Source of the DNA: a virus
Virus record (IMG/VR): IMGVR_UViG_3300025860_000019
Coordinates: 1 to 50,871 of that record
DNA: 50,871 nt
Direction: 5' to 3' (one strand)
Below the pieces are notes generated by a model. That model was not told the DNA's origin, made no database searches, and was given only the letters and a program-made list of their open reading frames with translations. This document shows, piece after piece, positions 13,331-21,250 of the stretch (within the stretch, counting starts at the first letter, position 1; each line of letters opens with the position of its first letter). The translations under genes and the position numbers were made by a program.

Positions 13331-13969
13331 ATGAATAAACAAATTATATTAGATGCTGAAGTTTTAGCAAAGAATAATTTGTCTATAAATGAATTTTTAT
13401 GTTTACTAAAGATATACTTTAGTGAATTAAATGAAGATATAGATTATGATGATTTATATTTACATTATCAAAGTTTAGAAAGTAAAAAATTTATAAAAAT
13501 AACAATAAGAGAAGAAAATGAAAGAAAAGAAATAAAATATATACTAAGAGAAAAATCTAAAGTATTGATTGAAAATTCTTTTACAGATAAAAAAGTTTCT
13601 GTTAAAAAAGATAGTATTAAAAAGAAACTATCTCAAAGATACATAAACGAAGCTGTTGAAAATGGTATTGATGAATATCGTAAACAATGGCAAGGTTTAA
13701 AACCTGGTTCAATGGGTTCACCAAAGAGCTGTAAAGATAAATTAAAGCGTTGGATGCTTGAAAATCCTGAATATACTTTTGAAAATATATTAAAAGCTGT
13801 AAGTATTTATATTAATCAATTTAATGGTGATTACAGATTTTTACAACAAGCTGATTATTTTATATTTAAAAGAGATGGTAAAGAAGAATCTTCTAGACTG
13901 TCTGCATTTATAGATGAAATAGATTTAGTAGGAAATAAAAATGAAAATTGGACTAACACTTTAAATTAA
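13331..13969 (+). CDS. Possible replication-associated winged-helix protein, 212 aa
   Basis: The N-terminal about 85 residues resemble a helix-rich winged-helix unit (SINEFLCLLKIYFSEL...LESKKFIKI). A Lys-rich linker (KKVSVKKDSIKKK) leads to a C-terminal helical domain (WQGLKPGSMGSPKSCKDKLKRWM, TFENILKAVSIYINQF). A wing-helix plus C-terminal helical bundle is the layout of phage replisome organisers and helicase loaders. The gene lies between the polymerase and the helicase, which fits, but no family is certain. Confidence 0.6.
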   Translation: MNKQIILDAEVLAKNNLSINEFLCLLKIYFSELNEDIDYDDLYLHYQSLESKKFIKITIREENERKEIKYILREKSKVLIENSFTDKKVSVKKDSIKKKLSQRYINEAVENGIDEYRKQWQGLKPGSMGSPKSCKDKLKRWMLENPEYTFENILKAVSIYINQFNGDYRFLQQADYFIFKRDGKEESSRLSAFIDEIDLVGNKNENWTNTLN

Positions 13970-14016
13970 AATATAATACTAAAAGTTTAATTTAATCTTA
14001 AAAATAGTGAATAAAA

Positions 14017-14667
14017 ATGACAAATGATGAAAAAATAGAAAAGATTATTGATATTGTTGAAATAAATGATAGAATGGAAGTTACTTATGCGTTATATGGT
14101 AAATATAATAAATTAATTAAATCTTCTGTTAATACAGTTTGTTTTAGTGGATTACCTAGAAATGATAGTTGGTTTAAATTAAAACTTAAATTAAAATGTT
14201 CTGGAATGAATAAAGATTTAATAAAGTTTTGGATTGAATTAATGATTAAAATTGAATCTAAAATTACTATAGAAAATGATTATTTAGTTATACCTAATTT
14301 AGGTTATGGTAAAACAATGATTATATTAACAGCTATAAGATTTTTATGGGAAGGTAGTAATCATTATGATTGTATACCTAGATTAACTAAAAACATATTA
14401 GATTTAAAACCTAATATAGACCCATTAAAAGCTATATTACTTGCAAATAGCTGTACTATAAAGTCTTGTGGTTGGGGACATTCTTTAGTATGTTCTGTAG
14501 TTAAAGATTTAAAAAATATTTGGCATTATAGAAGATATAAAGGTAGTACTGTATTTGGATTTACTAATTCTGGTTATGGAAATAGTAATTTGTTAGCTAA
14601 AATTAGAAAAGCTAAGATGAATGATTATGATGTATTACCAGTATTAAAACAATATGGTTATGAATAG
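14017..14667 (+). CDS. Hypothetical protein, 216 aa
   Basis: Soluble protein with an N-terminal helical region (KIEKIIDIVEIN), a central NLGYGKTMIILTAIRF segment and a C-terminal SCGWGHSLVCSVVKDLKNIW block. GYGKT looks superficially like part of a P-loop but lacks the GxxxxGK spacing. The DNA overlaps the next gene by 14 bases. Function unknown. Confidence 0.6.
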   Translation: MTNDEKIEKIIDIVEINDRMEVTYALYGKYNKLIKSSVNTVCFSGLPRNDSWFKLKLKLKCSGMNKDLIKFWIELMIKIESKITIENDYLVIPNLGYGKTMIILTAIRFLWEGSNHYDCIPRLTKNILDLKPNIDPLKAILLANSCTIKSCGWGHSLVCSVVKDLKNIWHYRRYKGSTVFGFTNSGYGNSNLLAKIRKAKMNDYDVLPVLKQYGYE

Positions 14668-15109
14668 ACAAAAAATGATTAATGGTTTAAATAATATTGA
14701 AGTTGCTTTATTACATTATTTTAATAAAAATGATTCAATGTGGTTGGATGTATTAGATGGTGATTCTAGAAAATATGTTGCAGATTATTCAGATTATTCT
14801 TTAAAGGGATATTCTGGAGTTACTGTAAAATATCTCAGAACTTATTTATTTAATAAGAAATATAGTATTTCTATGATTAGCTATGTATTATTAAAATTAC
14901 TTTCAGAAGATTGTATTAAGACATTACATTGTCGTGATATTGAACAAGTAGTTTTTGAATCTACAGAAAGTAGTCACGAAACTTATTATTTTATAAACAA
15001 TTATGATTATGATGAAGATGAAGATGAAGATGATATTGAAAATAATGAATATAAATGTTATAATTCAATGATTAAATCATACTACGCAATTAATAATTAT
15101 TTAAATTAA
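14654..15109 (+). CDS. Hypothetical acidic protein, 151 aa
   Basis: Start at 14654, or the second ATG at 14660; both overlap the previous stop. It contains helices (EVALLHYFNKND, ISMISYVLLKLLSED), then a run of alternating Asp/Glu (YDEDEDEDDIENNEY) near the C-terminus encoded by a short gat/gaa repeat. It could be a regulatory or DNA-mimic-like protein; no evidence beyond charge. Confidence 0.55.
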   Translation: MVMNRQKMINGLNNIEVALLHYFNKNDSMWLDVLDGDSRKYVADYSDYSLKGYSGVTVKYLRTYLFNKKYSISMISYVLLKLLSEDCIKTLHCRDIEQVVFESTESSHETYYFINNYDYDEDEDEDDIENNEYKCYNSMIKSYYAINNYLN

Positions 15110-15118
15110 ACTTTTGGT

Positions 15119-15136
15119 ATTATGTAAAAACATAAT
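15119..15136 (+). promoter_or_regulatory. Perfect inverted repeat abutting the helicase start codon
   Basis: ATTATGT (15119-15125) and ACATAAT (15130-15136) form a perfect 7-bp inverted repeat with a 4-base A loop, and the helicase ATG follows at once. It could be an operator or an mRNA hairpin controlling ribosome access. Confidence 0.4.
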
Positions 15137-16264
15137 ATGAGCGATAAATTATTTAATAGAGTATATGAAGACCTGATAGATCGTCGTAAAAGAATTCTAT
15201 CAGGCAAAATAAATTGTATTCCTTGGGGATTACCTAGATTTGAGGAAGAATCTCCAGGGATTGAACAGGGTAAATCTTATTTAGCAACCGCATCTAGTAA
15301 AATAGGTAAGTCTCAAATAACTAACTGGTTGTTTGTATTTAATCCAATTAGACAAATTATAGATGAAGGTTTAGATATTAAATTAAAGATATTTTATTTT
15401 AGTTTAGAAATGACATCAGGAGAATTAATGAGGTCAATATTTTCTAATATATTATATTTAAAAGAAGGTGTAAGAGTATCACCTAAAGATTTAAGGAGTA
15501 CTAAAAAAGATGCTCCAGTATCTCCAGAGATATTAGAGTTAATTATTAAGTATAAACCTTATTTTGATAAAGTTGAAGAGATTGTTACATTCCATGATTC
15601 AGTACGTCACCCTACAGGAATTTTTAAAGTATTAGAGGGTTATGCTAAGGAAAATGGTAAAACTCACTTTAAAACAGTTAAAACTGAATCTGGAGAAGTA
15701 GAAGCATTTGATTATTATGTACCTAATGATCCTGATGAATATGTAATGTGCATTATTGATCACGTAGGTTTAATAGATGCTCAAAAGTTTCATGGTGTAC
15801 AATTATCATTAAGAGAATCAATTGGATTACTTTCTTCTAATTACTTAGTTAAGCTTAGAAATAGGTATAACTACACACCTGTTGTAATTCAACAGCAAGC
15901 TGCTGCAAGTGAATCTATTGAACACGGTAAAGCTAGACAAAATAAACCTACAATGGATGGTTTAGGTGATAATAAAACAACTCAAAGGGATTTTAATTTG
16001 ATATTAGGTTTACATAGTCCATTTAGATATGGAATACCAACACATTTTGACTACGATATAACATTCTTTAAAGATAATATTAGATTTTTAGAAATATTAG
16101 GTGGTAGAGAAGGTGGTGCTGGTACAATATGTCCATTATATTTTGACGGAGCTGTAAACATTTTTAAAGAATTACCATTACCAAATGATGAATTAAATTT
16201 AAGAAAAGTGTATAGAAAAATAGAAAACATAAGAAAAAAAGATAAACAAAATGGAAAAACATAG
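15137..16264 (+). CDS. DnaB-like replicative helicase (SF4), 375 aa
   Basis: RecA-fold core: SYLATASSKIGKSQ (about 49-62) is the P-loop, with Ala in place of the first Gly; FYFSLEMTSGELMR (about 93) is the helicase H1a-like segment typical of DnaB; VMCIIDHVGLID (about 203) is Walker B. PVVIQQQAAASES and GLGDNKTTQRDFNLILGL follow, matching DnaB H3/H4 regions. The N-terminal domain of DnaB is largely missing (family about 450 aa or more). It likely unwinds the phage fork with the TOPRIM primase at 21251. Confidence 0.88.
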   Translation: MSDKLFNRVYEDLIDRRKRILSGKINCIPWGLPRFEEESPGIEQGKSYLATASSKIGKSQITNWLFVFNPIRQIIDEGLDIKLKIFYFSLEMTSGELMRSIFSNILYLKEGVRVSPKDLRSTKKDAPVSPEILELIIKYKPYFDKVEEIVTFHDSVRHPTGIFKVLEGYAKENGKTHFKTVKTESGEVEAFDYYVPNDPDEYVMCIIDHVGLIDAQKFHGVQLSLRESIGLLSSNYLVKLRNRYNYTPVVIQQQAAASESIEHGKARQNKPTMDGLGDNKTTQRDFNLILGLHSPFRYGIPTHFDYDITFFKDNIRFLEILGGREGGAGTICPLYFDGAVNIFKELPLPNDELNLRKVYRKIENIRKKDKQNGKT

Positions 16265-16550
16265 AACAGATTGTTGTGCATTAATGCAATTAAGTAGAGT
16301 TGATAATAATACTTCTTTAGGTGCTTTAAATGCAGCTATTGTAAAATTAACTAAAGAGAAATATGCTAATACTGAAGTAGGTATTACAACTGGTAATGGA
16401 CAAACTGCAATATTTACTATTGTAAGTCCTGGAGAAGATATTCTTGCTGAGAATTTAACAACAGTGGGATTTAAACCTGTACATACTTTTGAAAGAAGAG
16501 TTGGTTACCCTAAACATGGTGATTTAACAATGTATATTAAAAATCTTTAA
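16251..16550 (+). CDS. Hypothetical protein, 99 aa
   Basis: Overlaps the helicase end by 14 bases, indicating coupling. Alpha/beta protein with a near-N-terminal Cys-Cys pair (RTDCCALMQLSRV), a GITTGNGQTAIFTIVSPGED strand-turn block and YPKHGDLTMYIKNL at the end. Conserved-looking but not recognised. Confidence 0.6.
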   Translation: MEKHRTDCCALMQLSRVDNNTSLGALNAAIVKLTKEKYANTEVGITTGNGQTAIFTIVSPGEDILAENLTTVGFKPVHTFERRVGYPKHGDLTMYIKNL

Positions 16551-16551
16551 A

Positions 16552-17052
16552 ATGGATAAATTATACGTAAAAGATAAAAGAAAGGTTAATGAAAAACCTG
16601 AAGATTTTTTTAATAGATTATATGAACATAATTATGATTTTCCCACTACTTTTTATGATAAAGATTGTGTAAACAGACAATGTAAATTTGGTGCTAGAAG
16701 ATCATTTTCTGATTTGTATAAAATAATGAAGACTTATTATTCTAAAATTACACATAAACAATTAATAAAAATTATAATTGATAAATGTACAGATAATACT
16801 TATTATAATTTAATATATTGCCCTCACGTTCATAAAATTGTATTATATACAGGAGATTGGGAAGTGGATGAAGAAGATATAATTAATAAAACAGCATTTA
16901 ATAGAACTTATTATGATTATAGTAGGTTATTTGGTAAAAATGAAATTAAAGAAATAGATAAATTTACTATATATTATTTATATAAAAAATTAGGTTACAC
17001 AACAGAAGAAATTAAACAACAAGTTAAAAAATTAAAAACTAAAGATGAATAA
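16552..17052 (+). CDS. Paralog family B hypothetical protein, 166 aa
   Basis: Related to the 152-aa protein at 19227. Both have a Cys-containing loop followed by R-S-x-x-D-L/I helix, KYY/TYY-x-K-x-T-x-K-Q-L/I-I-K, then a tyrosine-rich YYNLIYCPHVHKI / FYFGWCPNIRKT block. The conserved CP-x-x-x-K and His residues could bind metal. The helical segment with repeated Lys could contact nucleic acid. The stop overlaps the next gene by eight bases. Function unknown. Confidence 0.6.
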   Translation: MDKLYVKDKRKVNEKPEDFFNRLYEHNYDFPTTFYDKDCVNRQCKFGARRSFSDLYKIMKTYYSKITHKQLIKIIIDKCTDNTYYNLIYCPHVHKIVLYTGDWEVDEEDIINKTAFNRTYYDYSRLFGKNEIKEIDKFTIYYLYKKLGYTTEEIKQQVKKLKTKDE

Positions 17053-17743
17053 AAAAACAATAGGAATTTACGCAGATAGTATTGGTGGTGAAATGAAACA
17101 AACTGCACCTTATATTAATTTTATATTAAATTTTGGAATACCAAGATTAATTACACAATATGATGACCCTGAAAAAGTATCTGAAGAATGTGATATGTTA
17201 TTAATTCCTGGAGGTGCTGATATTAATCCAATGAGATATGGTGAGATTCCTCATCACAACACAGGTAGATGTAATGTTCAATATGAATATTTAGATTCAG
17301 TAATGATTCCTGCGTTTATTCTTGCTGATAAACCTATTGTTGGTATTTGTAGAGGTTTTCAAACTTTAAATGCTTACTTTGGTGGAACTTTATTTCAAGA
17401 TATTAAAGGACATAATCAAACTAAAGGTTATGGTGCAAGATCTGAAACTAAAGATGATTTATGGACTGAAGATAAAATTTATAAAATTAATACTATTCAT
17501 CATCAATCAGTTAAAAAATTAGGAGATGATTTAGTAGCTATTGGCTTTAGTCCAGTAATTGCAGGTTGCCCTTCTTTACTAGAGGATCAATTTCTAACAA
17601 TTAAAACTTATGGTGTAAAAAGTTATATTAGTTTTACAGAAGCTTTTAAGCATAAAAGTTTACCTATTGTAGCTTTTCAATATCATCCTGAAGAATTTAA
17701 TTGTGAATTTGCAATAAGTGAAATTAATAAAATTTTAAAATAA
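17045..17743 (+). CDS. Class I glutamine amidotransferase-like hydrolase (C26 type), 232 aa
   Basis: LLIPGGADINP (about 56) and GICRGFQ (about 100) carry the catalytic Cys in the nucleophile elbow; AFQYHPEEF (about 209) supplies His and Glu of the triad. The pattern is that of peptidase C26 enzymes (gamma-glutamyl hydrolase, PuuD), which cut gamma-glutamyl amide bonds, rather than of synthetase-bound amidotransferase domains. It lies directly before the DUF1599-like gene and thymidylate synthase. A second enzyme of this kind is at 24594. Substrate unknown. Confidence 0.85.
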   Translation: MNKKTIGIYADSIGGEMKQTAPYINFILNFGIPRLITQYDDPEKVSEECDMLLIPGGADINPMRYGEIPHHNTGRCNVQYEYLDSVMIPAFILADKPIVGICRGFQTLNAYFGGTLFQDIKGHNQTKGYGARSETKDDLWTEDKIYKINTIHHQSVKKLGDDLVAIGFSPVIAGCPSLLEDQFLTIKTYGVKSYISFTEAFKHKSLPIVAFQYHPEEFNCEFAISEINKILK

Positions 17744-18114
17744 TGAGTAAACAGAAATTACATAATTTATTTTTAGAAGGTTTATCACAAGAAGATTTTG
17801 ATAAATACTTTGATAAAATAATGGAAAGAACTAAAAATGTTCTTAAAATTAAAGCAAAAGAATATGCTCGTGGGGGAGATAGAATGCATAATTTTAATAA
17901 AGCATCTATAAAAAACCAAGAAATTAGAGAACGTACTTTAGCAGGTATGAGATTAAAACATGAAGTTTCTATTGATGATATGATTGATGACATTGAATTA
18001 GGTTTAACACCTTCTGAACCTGTTGTTAATGAAAAATTTGGAGATAGATTGAATTATGATATCTTAGAAGAAATTAGTATTTTACACAGAATAGATTATG
18101 GCAACAATAGATAA
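17743..18114 (+). CDS. DUF1599-like (nucleotide-modification-associated) protein, 123 aa
   Basis: Key blocks are KAKEYARGGDRMHNFNKAS (about 38-56), LAGMRLKHEVSIDDMID (about 66-82) and NEKFGDRLNYDILEEIS. These match a small phage family (DUF1599, all-alpha, MazG-like) linked to nucleotide modification or nucleotide pools. It overlaps the thymidylate synthase start by 17 bases and abuts the class I amidotransferase, suggesting one functional set. The family assignment is from memory of motifs. Confidence 0.65.
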   Translation: MSKQKLHNLFLEGLSQEDFDKYFDKIMERTKNVLKIKAKEYARGGDRMHNFNKASIKNQEIRERTLAGMRLKHEVSIDDMIDDIELGLTPSEPVVNEKFGDRLNYDILEEISILHRIDYGNNR

Positions 18115-19210
18115 AACTTATCATCATCTTTTACAAACAATACTAGATGATGGTTTTACGTATGAAGACCCTAATAGAAAAGGTATAAATAGAATACAAA
18201 TACCATCTTACACATTTAAACATGATTTTAAAGATGGTTTTCCAGCTATAACTACTAAAAAGTTATATTGGAAAGGTATTGTAGGTGAGTTAATTTGGTT
18301 TTTAAGAGGTGATACAAATATTAAATATCTTGTAGATAATGGTATTAATATTTGGAATAAAGATGCTTATAGTTACTATTTAAAACAATATGATTTAAAT
18401 AATTGGCAACATAATAAATTAACTTTATTAGAATTTGTAGAAAATATAAAAAAAGGTAATTTAAAAATAAGTGGTGTCAGCTTTTATAAGTTAGGAGATT
18501 TAGGTAGAGTATACGGTGCTCAATGGAGAGACTGGAAAGGTTTTAGTCAAGGATTGTATGCAGACTTTGAAGAAGGTACACATGATAAAATGAAAAAAGG
18601 TTTAGATCAAATATCTAATCTTATTAAAGGATTAAAAGAAAATCCTATGGGTACTAAACACATAGTAACTGCTTGGAATCCTGCTGAATTAGATAATATG
18701 GCTTTACCACCTTGCCATTGGAGTTTTGAAGTGTTAGTTGAACCTATTCATTGGAAAAGTAGAATAGATAAATTAGAAGATTTAGGTGCAACTTGGGAAT
18801 CCAAAACAGATATTACGAAGGTACTGAAAAAATGGAAAATTCCAGAATACCAATTTACTTTAAAATGGCATCAAAGAAGTGTAGATACATTCTTAGGGCT
18901 ACCGTTCAACATAGCTTCATATGCATTATTAGCACAGATTATTGGTAAGTTAACTAATATGAAACCTAAAGGTATTATAGGAGATTTATCTAATGTGCAT
19001 ATTTATAAACCTCATTTAAATGTTGTTAAAGAACAATTAAATAGAGATGTAAATAAATATAATGATGATGTGTTTGTAAATGTTAAACATATGCATGAAC
19101 CAAATGATATTGATAAATATATAAATAGATTAAAAATATCTGATTTTATATTAGAAAATTACAAATCATATCCTACAATACCAGCAGAAATGTTACCTTA
19201 TTCAAGTTAA
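18098..19210 (+). CDS. thyA: Thymidylate synthase family protein, 370 aa
   Basis: Catalytic blocks are intact: GELIWFLRGDTNI (Glu), IWNKDA (Trp), GRVYGAQWRDW (Tyr), ALPPCHWSF (nucleophile Cys about 206), QRSVD (Arg-Ser-Asp) and PFNIASYALL (Asn about 271, the uracil-selecting residue; dCMP hydroxymethylases have Asp). VHIY supplies the sugar-binding His/Tyr. The protein is about 100 aa longer than ThyA because of insertions before GRVYG, after WRDW and after FEVLV. The cross-subunit Arg-Arg that grips the dUMP phosphate is replaced by Thr-Lys (MGTKHIVTAW). It is likely a dUMP-acting enzyme; a dUMP hydroxymethylase cannot be excluded. Confidence 0.9.
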   Translation: MATIDKTYHHLLQTILDDGFTYEDPNRKGINRIQIPSYTFKHDFKDGFPAITTKKLYWKGIVGELIWFLRGDTNIKYLVDNGINIWNKDAYSYYLKQYDLNNWQHNKLTLLEFVENIKKGNLKISGVSFYKLGDLGRVYGAQWRDWKGFSQGLYADFEEGTHDKMKKGLDQISNLIKGLKENPMGTKHIVTAWNPAELDNMALPPCHWSFEVLVEPIHWKSRIDKLEDLGATWESKTDITKVLKKWKIPEYQFTLKWHQRSVDTFLGLPFNIASYALLAQIIGKLTNMKPKGIIGDLSNVHIYKPHLNVVKEQLNRDVNKYNDDVFVNVKHMHEPNDIDKYINRLKISDFILENYKSYPTIPAEMLPYSS

Positions 19211-19226
19211 TAATTAAATTAAAATA

Positions 19227-19685
19227 ATGAAAAAAAGTGAAGTAAAGACAAAAGAAGATTTAGAGAATTATTATAACACTTGTAGAAAGATTAAATTTAG
19301 AAAAGATACTGAAGTACCAAAAACTATTAGAAGTATTTTAAAAAGGATATTAGACTACCAAGATGGAGAATCTGAAGCAACTGTATTTTCTAGAGAAGGA
19401 CATCATTGTCATAAAAACAAAAGTAGAAGTTTAGATGATATTATTAGAATATGTAAATATTATTTCCCTAAGCATACAGTTAAACAAATAATAAAAGGTA
19501 TTTTAGATTATCAAGATACTTTTGATTATAAATTTTATTTTGGTTGGTGTCCTAATATTAGAAAAACTAACTTTAGAGGAATTGGTTTTTATTCAGCTAA
19601 TTTTGGACAGCATAACCGTTATTCAAGTTTTAAATGTCAAGGTTTTCAAAATTGCAGTATTAAAGTAAACGATTATATAGATTAA
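19227..19685 (+). CDS. Paralog family B hypothetical protein, 152 aa
   Basis: Diverged copy of the protein at 16552. A Cys/His loop (EGHHCHKNKSRS) is followed by a helix (LDDIIRICKYYFPKHTVKQIIKGIL) and FYFGWCPNIRKT. The C-terminus has further aromatic and Cys residues (KCQGFQNCSI). Cys and His density suggests a structural metal site. Located between thyA and the RecA-like ATPase. Confidence 0.6.
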   Translation: MKKSEVKTKEDLENYYNTCRKIKFRKDTEVPKTIRSILKRILDYQDGESEATVFSREGHHCHKNKSRSLDDIIRICKYYFPKHTVKQIIKGILDYQDTFDYKFYFGWCPNIRKTNFRGIGFYSANFGQHNRYSSFKCQGFQNCSIKVNDYID

Positions 19686-19718
19686 TTAAAGTGGTGGTAG
19701 GATGGAAGAAGATGAAAG

Positions 19719-20480
19719 ATGGAATTACCAATAAAGAAAGAAAAAGCTAATAGAGTTAACCCTAAAAAGATTATCATTTATGGTAATCCTAAAACAGGTA
19801 AAACAGTCGCAACAGCTCAATTAGATAATTGTTTAAATATAGATTTAGAAGATGGTAGTAATTTTGTAGAAGCATTAAAAATAAATGTACTTCAATTAGC
19901 TAGAGAATCTGATAGATCACCTTTAATAGTATTAAAGGATGTTATTAATTCAATTAAAGCTAATAATAAAGAAAGTGGTACTTATTTATATAAATATATT
20001 GCAATAGACACAGTTTCTGCTTTGGAGGAAATCGTGTTACCATTAGCAAATAAAATGTATAAAAATACCAGTCAAGGTAAAAATTGGGATGGAAATGATG
20101 TAACTCTCTTGCCGAACGGAAGCGGTTATAGGTGGACGAGAATAGCTTTAAGTATGGTTTTAAATGAATTAGAAGAGATTTGTGATACTCTAATTATTTT
20201 AGGACATATGAAAGAGAAATTAGTAGGTAAAGGTGCTGAAGAAATGAATGAAAGAGGTTTAGCATTAACTGGTCAAATGGCTAGAATTACAGCTTCTCAA
20301 GTAGATGCAGTAGGTTATATCTATAGAAAGGACAACCAAACTATAGTAGACTTTACAGCAACTGAATCATTAGTTTGCGGTGGTAGATGTGCTCATTTAG
20401 TAAACAAAAAAGTAGTATTGATTGAATCTGATGAGGATAACAATATTAAAGTAGATTGGTCTGAAATATTTTTAGACTAA
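19719..20480 (+). CDS. RecA-like/AAA ATPase (Sak4-like), 253 aa
   Basis: Walker A IIIYGNPKTGKT (about 18-29), Walker B-like KYIAIDTVSALEE (about 91-103) and a sensor region TLIILGHMKEK. It is a short single-domain P-loop ATPase of the AAA_24/Sak4 type, which in phages pairs with SSB for strand annealing and recombination; the SSB-like gene is next. An unusually G-rich leader (gtggtaggatggaagaagatgaaag) precedes the ATG, a possible ribosome-binding stretch. Confidence 0.82.
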   Translation: MELPIKKEKANRVNPKKIIIYGNPKTGKTVATAQLDNCLNIDLEDGSNFVEALKINVLQLARESDRSPLIVLKDVINSIKANNKESGTYLYKYIAIDTVSALEEIVLPLANKMYKNTSQGKNWDGNDVTLLPNGSGYRWTRIALSMVLNELEEICDTLIILGHMKEKLVGKGAEEMNERGLALTGQMARITASQVDAVGYIYRKDNQTIVDFTATESLVCGGRCAHLVNKKVVLIESDEDNNIKVDWSEIFLD

Positions 20481-20535
20481 TAAAAAAATAGTAAATAGTA
20501 ATAAATAATAATAATAGTAAAAACGAAGATAGATT

Positions 20536-21078
20536 ATGATCGATTTGAATGGAGTAGATTTCGCAGAGAAAGTTGTTAAAGTATTTAATAACGGTGTAGG
20601 AGGGAAAGTTGACAATGTTACAATAAAAGTAGAAAAAAAGTCATTGGATGGACATGTAAATGCTCCAGATTACAATGTAGTATTTACAGATAGTGAAGGT
20701 GCTTCTGCAAGTGCAGGATTTTATTACGAAGGTAGTGAACAAATTCTTATTAGTAGAGCATTACACGTTGGTAGAGCTGTTTTAGGAGCAGAATATAAGT
20801 TTCCTCCAGCAGAGAATACTAAAGATGCTTTGAATAAAATTATGAAGCTGATTAAAGATAATAGTGAAGGTAAATTATTTAACACTTTCTGTACTTACGG
20901 AAATGCTAATTATAAACCTTCTCAGTATCTAAACATTAGATTCTTTGATTTTATTGAACCAGCAGATGTTGAAAATACAAGATTGAGAGTTAAAAATGGT
21001 GATTTACTTGAAAAAGTAGCACAAGATGCACCGTCAACAAAAGCTTCTGATGCAGGAGCTGATGATGATTGGGTATAA
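20536..21078 (+). CDS. Putative single-stranded DNA-binding protein, 180 aa
   Basis: Beta-rich core and an acidic, disordered tail ending ASDAGADDDWV, the hallmark of SSB C-termini that recruit partner proteins (terminal hydrophobic after Asp run). The position directly after the RecA-like ATPase, own terminator and codon quality (less AT-biased than neighbours) suggest high expression. OB-fold membership is inferred from pattern and context, not from a firm motif. Confidence 0.65.
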   Translation: MIDLNGVDFAEKVVKVFNNGVGGKVDNVTIKVEKKSLDGHVNAPDYNVVFTDSEGASASAGFYYEGSEQILISRALHVGRAVLGAEYKFPPAENTKDALNKIMKLIKDNSEGKLFNTFCTYGNANYKPSQYLNIRFFDFIEPADVENTRLRVKNGDLLEKVAQDAPSTKASDAGADDDWV

Positions 21079-21087
21079 TTAATATTA

Positions 21088-21116
21088 ATAGGGGTTGGAA
21101 ACAGCCCCTATTTTAA
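21088..21116 (+). terminator. Rho-independent terminator
   Basis: AGGGG pairs with CCCCT across a TTGGAAACAG-type loop, followed by ATTTT. It ends the ATPase-SSB unit. Confidence 0.8.
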
Positions 21117-21129
21117 TAAACTTAAAAAT

Positions 21130-21237
21130 ATGAACGATAAAATTAAAAGTAATGAGTTTTGTAAATGTGAAGGAGTGCAAGATTTACATATAATGACTGG
21201 TGAATGTAGAAAATGCGGAAAACAATGTACTTATTAG
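21130..21237 (+). CDS. Small zinc-ribbon-like protein, 35 aa
   Basis: Cysteines are arranged C-x-C (FCKCEG) and C-x2-C-x3-C (ECRKCGKQCTY), enough for one zinc site. Short A-rich leader after the terminator; 13 bases to the primase gene. Such mini-ribbons can bind nucleic acid or protein. Confidence 0.55.
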   Translation: MNDKIKSNEFCKCEGVQDLHIMTGECRKCGKQCTY

Positions 21238-21250
21238 ATTATATTAATCT

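Noticed and set aside
14290-14330. GYGKT in the 216-aa protein as a P-loop
   Set aside because: The Gly-x4-Gly-Lys-Ser/Thr spacing is not met and no Walker B strand follows.
16051-16281. Leftward frame at the end of the helicase gene
   Set aside because: Frame shadow of the helicase; no leader or terminator fits.
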